From an uncultured Eubacteriales bacterium (lineage in GTDB: Bacteria > Bacillota > Clostridia > Oscillospirales > CAG-272): DNA of 64,000 bases. The translations under genes were made by a program, and so were the position numbers. Every line of letters starts with the position of its first letter. The stretch's first letter is position 1. Positions 1-6,901 of the stretch are shown here, piece by piece. The stretch spans positions 62,001 through 126,000 of the forward strand of contig CAKSLU010000002.1 of NCBI GenBank assembly GCA_934474225.1, read 5' to 3'. The notes below the pieces were generated by a model that saw nothing but the letters and a program-made list of their open reading frames with translations, did no database searches and had not been told where the DNA came from.

Positions 1-538
1 AGAGGCAGCGCACCGTCTTTCGCTCGATGGTGAAATAGAGGTCGCAGTGCCGCGCCATAAAGCCGCGCATCACCCCCGCCGCCGCAATCTCCAGCTCGTA
101 GAAGTCATTTTTCTCCGCGTCCGGCAGGTACGGCGAGAAGAACGCTTCAATCTTGTCGGTCATGTTCTCATAAATATAGGCGGCGGTGCGCGGCAGCGTG
201 TATGCCGTGACATACAGTTCGCGCAGCTCGTCGCTCATTTCGGCGATATGCAGCTGCAGGGCCGTCTCCATCGCATAGATGAGGAGCGGGTCTGCCTCCG
301 CGCCGGCGAGGGCGTCCGCCGTGGCAAACTGCCCGTGGAACATCTTCTGCACCAGATCGAGCAGCACGCCCTCTTTGTTGCCGAACTGAAAAAACGGCGA
401 ACCGCTGATGATGCCCGCCGTCTCGGCGACCTCCTTGGCGGTCGTCTTCTCATACCCTTTCTCCAAAAACAGTTTCATCGCGACGCTCAGAATCTTTCTG
501 CGCGTGACCATACCGCTCGGTTGAATTCCTTTTTTCAT
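1..538 (-). CDS. TetR/AcrR family transcriptional regulator (3' end cut by window edge)
   Basis: The reading frame is open from an ATG at 538 to the left edge, giving about 179 residues without a stop. The first ~50 residues read as a TetR helix-turn-helix: a basic start, RKILSVAMKLFLEKGYEKTT, then KEVAETAGIS followed by FFQFGNKEGVL. The rest is the variable all-helical ligand and dimer domain, so the ligand cannot be inferred. It lies downstream of two membrane-protein genes on the same strand but behind a hairpin, so it is probably transcribed separately. A palindrome at 577-602 just upstream is a candidate autoregulatory operator. Confidence 0.9.
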   Translation of the reverse strand, partial: MKKGIQPSGMVTRRKILSVAMKLFLEKGYEKTTAKEVAETAGIISGSPFFQFGNKEGVLLDLVQKMFHGQFATADALAGAEADPLLIYAMETALQLHIAEMSDELRELYVTAYTLPRTAAYIYENMTDKIEAFFSPYLPDAEKNDFYELEIAAAGVMRGFMARHCDLYFTIERKTVRCL

Positions 539-576
539 CTCTTTATACCACTTTCTGTATACTATGGAAATTACGA

Positions 577-602
577 ATGTATTTGCAAATATAATTATAC
601 AT
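577..602. promoter_or_regulatory. Candidate operator upstream of the TetR gene
   Basis: A 12-bp perfect palindrome TATTTGCAAATA (580-591) lies inside a wider AT-rich interval that begins ATGTAT and ends ATACAT. It sits about 40 bp upstream of the TetR-type start codon, a usual place for an autoregulatory operator. No clean -35/-10 pair was assigned, so this is inference. Confidence 0.4.
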
Positions 603-666
603 GAACGGGCGGATTTTTGCAATAGATTCGCGGTTTTTCCCCTTGTAGAATATCGCCGAAAATACA

Positions 667-706
667 GCACCCGGACTGTCACTTTTGACAGTCCGGGTGC
701 TTTTTT
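667..706 (+). terminator. Strong hairpin with T-run between the TetR and CNNM genes
   Basis: GCACCCGGACTGTCA (667-681) pairs with its exact complement (686-700) around a CTTT loop, followed by six T on the plus strand. On the minus strand, where the upstream membrane-protein gene ends, the same hairpin is followed only by TGTATTTT. It probably ends that transcript too. Confidence 0.75.
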
Positions 707-710
707 CAAA

Positions 711-1985
711 TCATTCTTCCGCTTCCTCGGGGACGGGGGAAACCGTCACGCGGACCTCCTCCACGCAGGTCTCGTCCGCGCGGGTGATCTCGACATGCAG
801 GTTCTTGTAGTCAAACGACATGCCGACCTCGGGATTCTGCCCGAGCATCTCGGCACACCAGCCGCCGACCGTGTTGCAGTCGGATTCAAAATCGCGGTCG
901 TCGATGTCCATCTCGTCAAACATGTCGTAGACATTGGCATCGCCGAGCACGCGGTAAGTGCCGTCGGGGTTTTCGACGATGTCCTCGACGATCTCGTCGC
1001 TCTCGTCCCAGATGTCGCCGACAATCTGTTCGAGAATGTCCTCGGTGGTGACGATGCCGAGCGTGCCGCCGTACTCATCGAGCACGACCGTCATCGGCAT
1101 CTGCATCTCGCGCATTTCTTCCAGCGCGACCGGCAGCTTCACCGTGCCGTGCATCATCAGCGGCTCAAACATGACGTCCTTCACCGTCGTCTCCGGATTC
1201 TCCGTGAGGCGTTTGTAGAACTGGTTGATGTTGAGGATGCCGATGATGTTGTCGATGCTGTCCTTATAGACAGGCAGGCGGCTGTGCCGCGAGGAATTGA
1301 TGATGCGGAGATTCTCCGCCGGGCTCTCGTCCACATCCAGCGCCAGCACCTCGGTGCGGTGCGTGATGATCTCGGCAAGCGTGATGTCCGAGAACTCGAG
1401 CGCACTCTGCAGAAGGTCGCTCTTGTCCTCGTCGATGCCGCCGTCCTCCTCGGTCGTCTCAATCAGCATCGCCAGTTCCTCCTCGGAGACGGTGTCGTCC
1501 GGCTTGCCCCAGAAGTGCGAGCAGAGCTTCAGCAGTCTGCCGACGAGGAAGGTGATGGGGTAAAACAGGATGATAAAGAAAGCGAGCGGATACGCCGTGA
1601 GGCAGGCGGCGCGGTCACTGTTCTGCTTGCAGACGACCTTCGGCACGATTTCGCCGAAAATCAGAATCAGAACCGTGATGACCGCCGTTGCAATCGTTGC
1701 GGCAAGCCCCGTGGAGCTGTGTCCGCCGCCCATGCGCGCCGCAATGGACAGCGCAATCGTGGTGGAGGTGGCGGATGCCGCGATATTCACAAAGTTGTTG
1801 CCGACGAGCACCGCCGTGAGCGCATCGTCGAATTTATCCGAAATCTTATCCGCCAGTTTCGCCATGCGGCTGCCGTCCTCCGCCAGTTTCTTGAGGCGAA
1901 CGCGGTTGACCGAGGTGTAGGCAATTTCGGTGCCCGAGAAGAAGGCGGAGAAGCAAATCAGAATGACAATCAGAACATAACTCAT
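711..1985 (-). CDS. CNNM/HlyC/CorC-type membrane protein (DUF21 plus CBS pair)
   Basis: This 424-residue protein has the standard layout of the CNNM/CorC family: an N-terminal DUF21 membrane domain with about four hydrophobic segments (residues 1-150, beginning with CFSAFFSGTEIA), a CBS domain pair around 200-330, and a C-terminal CorC_HlyC domain ending near 415. Family members are implicated in Mg2+ or Co2+ homeostasis or as hemolysin-like proteins; the substrate is not readable here. Its ATG overlaps the stop of the upstream paralog by 4 bp, so the two are translationally coupled and may form a heteromer. Confidence 0.9.
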   Translation of the reverse strand: MSYVLIVILICFSAFFSGTEIAYTSVNRVRLKKLAEDGSRMAKLADKISDKFDDALTAVLVGNNFVNIAASATSTTIALSIAARMGGGHSSTGLAATIATAVITVLILIFGEIVPKVVCKQNSDRAACLTAYPLAFFIILFYPITFLVGRLLKLCSHFWGKPDDTVSEEELAMLIETTEEDGGIDEDKSDLLQSALEFSDITLAEIITHRTEVLALDVDESPAENLRIINSSRHSRLPVYKDSIDNIIGILNINQFYKRLTENPETTVKDVMFEPLMMHGTVKLPVALEEMREMQMPMTVVLDEYGGTLGIVTTEDILEQIVGDIWDESDEIVEDIVENPDGTYRVLGDANVYDMFDEMDIDDRDFESDCNTVGGWCAEMLGQNPEVGMSFDYKNLHVEITRADETCVEEVRVTVSPVPEEAEE

Positions 1986-3265
1986 TTGTCAAACTCCTCC
2001 TTTGCCTCGTTCTCATCGTCGCAAAGGCGGATGATGACGCTCTTCAGCGCGCCGTCCTCGACGGGACCTGCCATCACGGCAAGTCTGCCGTAGGCAAAAC
2101 CTTCGTCTTCCTTCGGCTCGCCGTCCAGATTGGAGCGCAGCCAGGCGTCCAGCGTCTTCTTCTGCTCGGGAAGCGACGGCAGCGGATGTCCGATGCGGGA
2201 GAGCGCCTCGCGCACCTTCATGGACGGCACGATCTCAAAATAGTTGCCGCCGAGTTTGATGAAGTCCTCATCATACTCGTCGTCCTCATCCCAGATCTCG
2301 CCGACCAGTTCTTCGAGAAAGTCCTCAATGGTCGCGATGCCGACCGTGCGGTCGCCGTCGCGGACGACGACAAACTGCTTTCTCGACGCGCTCATCACGG
2401 TGAACAAGTCGTCAATGACGGCGTCCGGCGCGGCAAACTCGGGGGTGAGCATCACGCGGCGCAGATTGATGCGCCCGCGCCGCAGATAGGCGCGCAGGTA
2501 TTCGCGCACCGGCAGCACGCCGACAACATAGTCCACATCGCCGTCGTATACAAGCAGGCGCGAAAAACTGGTGCTCTGCACCACGCGGAGAATCTCCTCC
2601 GGCGACATGGAAATATCCACGCCGACGATGTCCTCGCGCATGGTCATGATATCCTCGAGCGAGGTCTTGGTGAAATCGACCGCATTGCGGAGCAGGTCGG
2701 TCTGCTCCTCGTCCAGCGTGCCGCTGTCCTCGACCTTGTCGATGATGGTCTCCAGTTCCTCCTCGGTCATGCGGTCATCCTGACCGCCGCCGAACAGGCG
2801 GGAGAACAAATCGGTGATTTTGATAAACACAAAGGAAATCGGCGTCAGAACCTTCATCAGTGCCGACAGCGACGCGGAATACCCCAGCGCCAGCTTCTCG
2901 CTCTGCGTATTGGCGAAGCTCTTCGGCAGCATCTCGCTGAACAGAAAGACGACCGCCGTGGTGATCACCGTGGCAATGATGGTGTTGCCCTCGCCGAGCA
3001 GATCAATGGCGATGACCGTCGCCAACGACGAGCAGGCCAGATGCATGATGTTGTTGCCGATGAGAATGGTGGTCAGCGCCTTGTCGAAATGCTCGGTGAT
3101 ATACAGCGCGCGCTTTGCCCGCTTGTCACCGTCATCCGCCGCCGACTTCAGCCGAATTTTGTTTGCCCTGACATAAGCGCTCTCCGCGCTTGCAAAATAG
3201 GCACCGCCGATAATCAGCAATATGTAGAATAGAATCTGCCAATATCGACCCGCGTCTCCGTCCAT
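1982..3265 (-). CDS. CNNM/HlyC/CorC-type membrane protein, second paralog
   Basis: A 427-residue paralog of the downstream gene with the same domain order: DUF21 (SAESAYVRANKIRLK near the N-terminus), a central CBS pair and a CorC_HlyC tail (FEIVPSMKVREAL region). The CBS region contains IWDEDDEYDED, matching IWDESDEIVED in the paralog. It has its own promoter (3328-3357). The AGGAG site lies about 12 nt from the ATG, longer than usual, but no better in-frame start is visible. The pair overlaps by 4 bp, which suggests stoichiometric expression. Confidence 0.9.
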   Translation of the reverse strand: MDGDAGRYWQILFYILLIIGGAYFASAESAYVRANKIRLKSAADDGDKRAKRALYITEHFDKALTTILIGNNIMHLACSSLATVIAIDLLGEGNTIIATVITTAVVFLFSEMLPKSFANTQSEKLALGYSASLSALMKVLTPISFVFIKITDLFSRLFGGGQDDRMTEEELETIIDKVEDSGTLDEEQTDLLRNAVDFTKTSLEDIMTMREDIVGVDISMSPEEILRVVQSTSFSRLLVYDGDVDYVVGVLPVREYLRAYLRRGRINLRRVMLTPEFAAPDAVIDDLFTVMSASRKQFVVVRDGDRTVGIATIEDFLEELVGEIWDEDDEYDEDFIKLGGNYFEIVPSMKVREALSRIGHPLPSLPEQKKTLDAWLRSNLDGEPKEDEGFAYGRLAVMAGPVEDGALKSVIIRLCDDENEAKEEFDK

Positions 3266-3327
3266 TTAGATAACCAACTCCTTTTCCGGGGACCTGTATT
3301 TGCACTTTTGTGCAAGTTATATTGATT

Positions 3328-3357
3328 AGTATACCATTCGGACGCCGGTTTTGTCAA
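3328..3357 (-). promoter_or_regulatory. Sigma-70-type promoter for the CNNM pair
   Basis: On the minus strand TTGACA and TATACT are separated by 18 bp. The -35 overlaps the stop codon of the preceding DUF2752 gene. The leader carries a 16-nt palindrome TTGCACTTTTGTGCAA (3299-3314). Confidence 0.75.
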
Positions 3358-3791
3358 GGTGCGCAAAACGGCGAAAAAAAGAGAAAACCGGCGAAAAACG
3401 CCGGTTTCCCCGAATAATCCGCGCGGATGTTCCGTAAAACCCCGAAAACGAGCAGGGCGACGATAAGAAAGGCAATGATGCCCATTTCGACCTTTGAAAG
3501 TTTTGCGCGCCCGGTCTTCACATAGAGCCACGCCTGCCGCGCCGCCACGGCGATGCCGAGCGGCGAGAGCACGAGGATGGCCGCATTGTAGCGAAACGCT
3601 GCGGCAAAATCCAGCCGGAGCAGCGCCATGCACATGCGGGTGACGCCGCAGGACGGGCAGTCAAGCCCCGTAATCGTGTGAAAGATGCAGGGGATGCCGA
3701 AGCCGGTCACGCGCACAAGATGCGCATAGAGCAGCCCTGCGGCAAGCGCAATCCCGCACCCGAGGAGCAGGCGGAACAGCCGTTTCTGCAT
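3354..3791 (-). CDS. DUF2752 family membrane protein
   Basis: This 145-residue protein has three hydrophobic segments and the DUF2752 signature CPSCGVTRMCMALLRLDF (around residues 45-62), with the conserved Cys-x-x-Cys-Gly-x-Thr-Arg. The function of DUF2752 proteins is unknown. It starts one base after the stop of the zinc-ribbon/DUF4234 gene, so the two are co-transcribed. The last residues run into the promoter of the next gene. Confidence 0.85.
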   Translation of the reverse strand: MQKRLFRLLLGCGIALAAGLLYAHLVRVTGFGIPCIFHTITGLDCPSCGVTRMCMALLRLDFAAAFRYNAAILVLSPLGIAVAARQAWLYVKTGRAKLSKVEMGIIAFLIVALLVFGVLRNIRADYSGKPAFFAGFLFFSPFCAP

Positions 3792-3792
3792 G

Positions 3793-4266
3793 TTACGACA
3801 GTTTGTTCAGCTCGTCCTGAATCAGCGCCATCGAGACGATGTTCAGACCGAGAATGCTGAGCACCAGGTAAAGGATGCCGCGGTTCTGATCCTGCGTGCC
3901 GCCGTGTGCGCCGCTTGCGCGGTTGACCAGCTCGCCCGCCTTGTAGAACCAGTACCAGCTGTAGATGTTGCAGGTGACAAGCGAAAGCAGGAAGACCACG
4001 ATACCGCTCGTCGGATTTGTCTCGCCCGCCGCTGCATTCAGCTCATCCACCATCTGCACAAGCCAGATGATGCCGTAGATACCGCAGGTCACAATCGAGA
4101 GCAGAATGCACACGCCGATGTTGCGCTTCGGCGTGCCGCCGGGCGCACCGCTCACCGTCCCGGTATAGGTCTCGGTCTTCGGCGCCTCCGTCTCAACCTG
4201 TGCACCGCAGTTCGGGCAGAACTTCGTCCCGTCTGGAATCTGTGTGCCGCAATTCTTGCAAAACAT
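3793..4266 (-). CDS. Zinc-ribbon DUF4234 membrane protein
   Basis: This 157-residue protein begins with a zinc ribbon (CKNCG and CPNCG, residues 3-21), then a short polar linker, then three hydrophobic helices with the DUF4234 pattern (TCGIYGIIWL and TCNIYSWYWFYK). It is probably an integral membrane protein with a cytoplasmic zinc finger; its role is unknown. It lies 41 bp downstream of the VanY-type gene and directly abuts the DUF2752 gene, forming a likely three-gene operon. Confidence 0.85.
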   Translation of the reverse strand: MFCKNCGTQIPDGTKFCPNCGAQVETEAPKTETYTGTVSGAPGGTPKRNIGVCILLSIVTCGIYGIIWLVQMVDELNAAAGETNPTSGIVVFLLSLVTCNIYSWYWFYKAGELVNRASGAHGGTQDQNRGILYLVLSILGLNIVSMALIQDELNKLS

Positions 4267-4306
4267 ATGTATGCCTCCTAAAAAAGAAATTTACATGGAA
4301 AGTCCG

Positions 4307-5380
4307 TCACTCGATAACAGCGTCTTTTTCGCGCAGGGTGACGATAAAACCGGCGTCGTTGTCGCCGGAGACGGTGTAGTCTGCGCCGAGCGGCAGTTCG
4401 AGCTTCGTCTCGCTCCCCGAAAGCGGCACATAGTAGACCGTGTAACGGATGCCGTCCGCCGTAAACTCCAGCGGCGACGCCGCGCTGCAGCCCGCCACGC
4501 GCGCCAGGTATTCCTCCAGCGTCAGGCTGTTTTCCGCCATGTAGGCGGCGTGCCCGAGCCCGACATAGCGGAAGTGCCACGGCTCGTTGGTGATGCCGGT
4601 CACCGCCGTCTTACTCTCGGGATAACGCAGGACAAAGCCGTATTTCGCAGCGTTTGTATAAATCCAGGCATAGATGGGGTCGGTATCCCCCGCGGTTGCC
4701 AGCGAATAGCTGACGCCCGCCGCGGTGTAGACATTCATGTCGATTGCCATGCCGGTGTGGTGCTCGCTGTAGCCCGGGCGGGCGGCAAGCAGCGCGCCCT
4801 GCTCCGCGCCGTAAATCTCCTGATAGTCATCGTAGATTTGGGTCTGCTCATCGAGCGTGCGGTAGCCTTGCGTGATCTGATAGTCGCGGCTGCCGGTCTC
4901 GGCAAAGAAGGCGTCAAACATCGCGTCCAGCGCCGCCATGGTCGTGCGCGACAGCTTGATTGCCGACGAGCTGACGCGATAACTGTCGGATTTGTTGCCG
5001 TAGAGCGTCACGAGGTCGCGCTCGTCCTTCGGGAAGACATAGGCGCGCTCGAGCAGCGTGGAGACGAGAATGAGGTCGCCGCTGTGCACATCGTCTGCCG
5101 TGAGCGTCACGGTCTCGGTGCGCGGCGGTTCGGTCTCCAGCGTCCCGGTCGGGGTGCGCGAGGTGACTGCCGGGGTGACCTCGGTGGTTGCCTCTGTGGT
5201 GACGGGCGGCAGTGCGACGGGCGCCCAGAGCTTATACAGTGCGAAAATGATGACGCCCCAGATGGCGAGAATCGTCACGGCAAGCAGCGTCACCAAAATC
5301 CGGTGCTTGCGTTTTTCCTGTTTGACATACTGACGGCGCTTTGCCGCGGCAAGCGCGTCCATATCGGGTCGGCGATCCAT
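4307..5380 (-). CDS. Membrane-anchored M15 family D,D-carboxypeptidase (VanY/DacB type)
   Basis: The start is set at 5380 because AAAGGGGG lies just upstream; a longer reading would run into the promoter. The 357-residue protein has one N-terminal membrane anchor (about 28-52), a Thr/Glu-rich linker, and an M15B peptidase domain. Zinc and catalytic motifs are visible: SEHHTGMAIDMN (about 204-215) and EPWHFRYVG (about 263-271). Such enzymes trim terminal D-Ala from peptidoglycan stem peptides outside the membrane. The ~110-residue C-terminal extension past the WHFRY motif is unassigned. Confidence 0.9.
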   Translation of the reverse strand: MDRRPDMDALAAAKRRQYVKQEKRKHRILVTLLAVTILAIWGVIIFALYKLWAPVALPPVTTEATTEVTPAVTSRTPTGTLETEPPRTETVTLTADDVHSGDLILVSTLLERAYVFPKDERDLVTLYGNKSDSYRVSSSAIKLSRTTMAALDAMFDAFFAETGSRDYQITQGYRTLDEQTQIYDDYQEIYGAEQGALLAARPGYSEHHTGMAIDMNVYTAAGVSYSLATAGDTDPIYAWIYTNAAKYGFVLRYPESKTAVTGITNEPWHFRYVGLGHAAYMAENSLTLEEYLARVAGCSAASPLEFTADGIRYTVYYVPLSGSETKLELPLGADYTVSGDNDAGFIVTLREKDAVIE

Positions 5381-5420
5381 CAAAGTCCCCCTTTGTGCAG
5401 CCGTTTGTTTGCTTGCAGAC

Positions 5421-5449
5421 AGTATACCATAAACGATACGAACGCGCAA
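5421..5449 (-). promoter_or_regulatory. Promoter for the VanY-type operon
   Basis: Minus-strand TTGCGC and TATACT are 17 bp apart, about 40 bp upstream of the start codon. Confidence 0.7.
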
Positions 5450-5532
5450 GTCTGTCGGCTAAGATTTCAGAAAGGATTAAACTTTTTTTGAAAAACCGGC
5501 AGAATTGGTACGCAAATTCTACAAAATTTTCA

Positions 5533-5561
5533 TTGACGCTCCCCGAAAGTTCGTGTATAAT
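5533..5561 (+). promoter_or_regulatory. Promoter for the PqqD/S26 pair
   Basis: TTGACG and a consensus TATAAT are 17 bp apart. The initiation point falls about 30 bp upstream of the PqqD start and its GGAGG site. Confidence 0.85.
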
Positions 5562-5597
5562 AGTAATGTTATCAAAAATTATCGGAGGTTTTCCGGG

Positions 5598-5858
5598 ATG
5601 AAAGTCAAAGACGGATACATAGTCAGAAAAATCGGGACGAAGTTCTACGCCGTTTCGGTGTCGCAGGTTTCGGGCGGCGGCGGCATGATTGCCCTCAACG
5701 AGACCGGCGCGTTCATCTGGGATTTGATGAAGAACGAGACCGATGCGGACACGATTGCAAAGGCGCTTGCCGCGCACTATGAAATCGATGTGGAGACGGC
5801 AAAGCGCGATACCGACGCCTTCATCGGCATGCTGAAAGAGGCGGACGCGCTTGCGTGA
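5598..5858 (+). CDS. PqqD-family small protein
   Basis: This 86-residue protein has the PqqD fold pattern: a beta-rich start (YIVRKIGTKFYAV), then LNETGAFIWDLM, then a helical tail ending in FIGMLKEADAL. PqqD domains bind leader peptides of ribosomally made peptides and hand them to modifying enzymes. The start is chosen for the GGAGG site 10 bp upstream; a longer in-frame opening overlaps the promoter. It overlaps the following peptidase gene. No SPASM-type radical SAM or obvious precursor peptide is adjacent, so its client is unknown. Confidence 0.85.
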   Translation: MKVKDGYIVRKIGTKFYAVSVSQVSGGGGMIALNETGAFIWDLMKNETDADTIAKALAAHYEIDVETAKRDTDAFIGMLKEADALA

Positions 5859-6369
5859 GCAAATGGATCTCGCCGCGCTGATGCCCACCATCCGCGAGGT
5901 CATTGACGTGGGCGGCGTCTTCCGACTTTACCCGCGCGGCATCAGCATGCAGCCGCTGCTGGTTGCCGGGGAGGACTCCATCGAGCTCGGCGCGGCAGAG
6001 CCGTATGCCGTCGGCGATGTCCTGCTGTACCGGCGAAAGAGCGGGCAATTTGTCCTGCACCGACTGATCGCGGTGCGCCGGGACGGGCTGGTCTTCTGCG
6101 GCGACAATCAGCGCATGCTGGAATACGATGTGCCGAAAAGCGCCGTGCTGGCAAAGATGTGCGGCTACTACAAGGGCGAGGCGCACCACACCATAGAGGA
6201 GGCGGACTATCTCCGCTATACCGCCGAGCGCGTTGCGCGGTTCCCGTGGCTCTTCCGAAGAAGTAAGGCCGCGTACCGCCTGTACCGGCGCGTGACCCCG
6301 CTGCACACCCTTCCCCGCCGCGCCTGGCACAAGCTGCTGCGCATGCTGAAAATCGAAAAACAGAAGTAA
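5851..6369 (+). CDS. S24/S26-like (signal-peptidase-type) protein
   Basis: The frame opens with TTG at 5851 inside the PqqD gene, or at ATG 5863. The 172-residue product carries signal-peptidase-like boxes: RGISMQPLL (nucleophile Ser, about residues 30-38), GDVLLYRR, VLHRLIAV with His where bacterial signal peptidase I has Lys, and CGDNQ. The Ser-His arrangement resembles the SipW/ER-type branch. The C-terminal half is basic and helical with no clear membrane anchor. Coupling to the PqqD gene suggests that the two act on the same peptide or protein. The precise substrate is unknown. Confidence 0.8.
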   Translation: MREQMDLAALMPTIREVIDVGGVFRLYPRGISMQPLLVAGEDSIELGAAEPYAVGDVLLYRRKSGQFVLHRLIAVRRDGLVFCGDNQRMLEYDVPKSAVLAKMCGYYKGEAHHTIEEADYLRYTAERVARFPWLFRRSKAAYRLYRRVTPLHTLPRRAWHKLLRMLKIEKQK

Positions 6370-6370
6370 A

Positions 6371-6397
6371 AAGGACTGCCAAAGCAGTCCTTTTTTG
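6371..6397 (+). terminator. Terminator after the PqqD/S26 pair
   Basis: GGACTGC and GCAGTCC flank a CAAA loop and are followed by six T. Confidence 0.9.
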
Positions 6398-6409
6398 TGT
6401 TGTTTTTTC

Positions 6410-6532
6410 GGCTCCCCTGTGCAAGGGGAGCTGGCGTGGAACACGCCTGAGGGGTTGTTCCATGACACTGTAACAATCCCTCCGCCGCCTATTGGCGGCA
6501 CCTCCCTTTACACAAGGGAGGCTTGGCGCGGC
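6410..6532 (+). repeat. Two-arm palindromic element, copy 1
   Basis: The left arm is a hairpin (GGCTCCCCT...AGGGGAGC), a second hairpin (GGCGTGGAACACGCC) and GAGGGGTTGTT. The right arm is AACAATCCCTC, a GCCGCC/GGCGGC hairpin and a CTCCCTT...AAGGGAG hairpin. The reverse complement of the right arm resembles the left arm, so the element is one large imperfect palindrome. This is the compact form, without the inserted module seen in other copies. Confidence 0.85.
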
Positions 6533-6901
6533 GGGGGCAAAGCGTACACGGTTCCCACTATTCCATAGGGGCGACCATTGGTCGCCCGCTTTTGCTATGT
6601 GCGGGGCGGGTCGTCGAGGGCGCCGACCCCTACCGGGTTTGCGCGTGATTCGGCTCCCATGTGCAAGGGGTGAGCTGTACGAGACGCGATGCGTCTCGCG
6701 GAGTTTTTCTTCGTCGGCTGAACGCCGACGATTTCGCGAGCGAAACCGAAAAACATCCTGGTGGTGACTGAGGGGTTGTTCCGCGGCTCTGTAACAATCC
6801 CTCCGCCGCCTATTGGCGGCACCTCCCTTTACACAAGGGAGGCTTGGCGCGGCGGGAGACAGACGGCGCCCTACGGTATTGCACCATGCTTTACATAAAA
6901 T
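6533..6901. repeat. Gene-free repeat block with module-bearing palindromic element (copy 2)
   Basis: No gene is visible here. At 6566-6595 there is a GTCGCCC-type palindrome and then a GTAGGGGTCGGCGCCCTCGA-type block (minus sense). From 6652 to 6843 a second copy of the two-arm element occurs. Its second left hairpin is replaced by an ~85-nt module (about 6678-6762) holding three hairpins: GAGACGC/GCGTCTC, CGTCGGC/GCCGACG and TTTCGCGAGCGAAA. A GCGGCGGGAGACA...CCCTACGG block follows at about 6847-6880. Confidence 0.8.

Noticed and set aside
564..2093. Long plus-strand open frame of about 509 codons
   Set aside because: It lies exactly opposite the CNNM-type gene, has no ribosome site and gives an Arg/His/Asp-rich product, as expected for the complement of GC-rich coding DNA.
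6595..6822. Short open frames within the repeat blocks (for example MPPIGGGGIVT and MAAPPFTQGRLG)
   Set aside because: The same peptides recur wherever the palindromic element occurs, so they are translations of the repeat; no ribosome sites are present.
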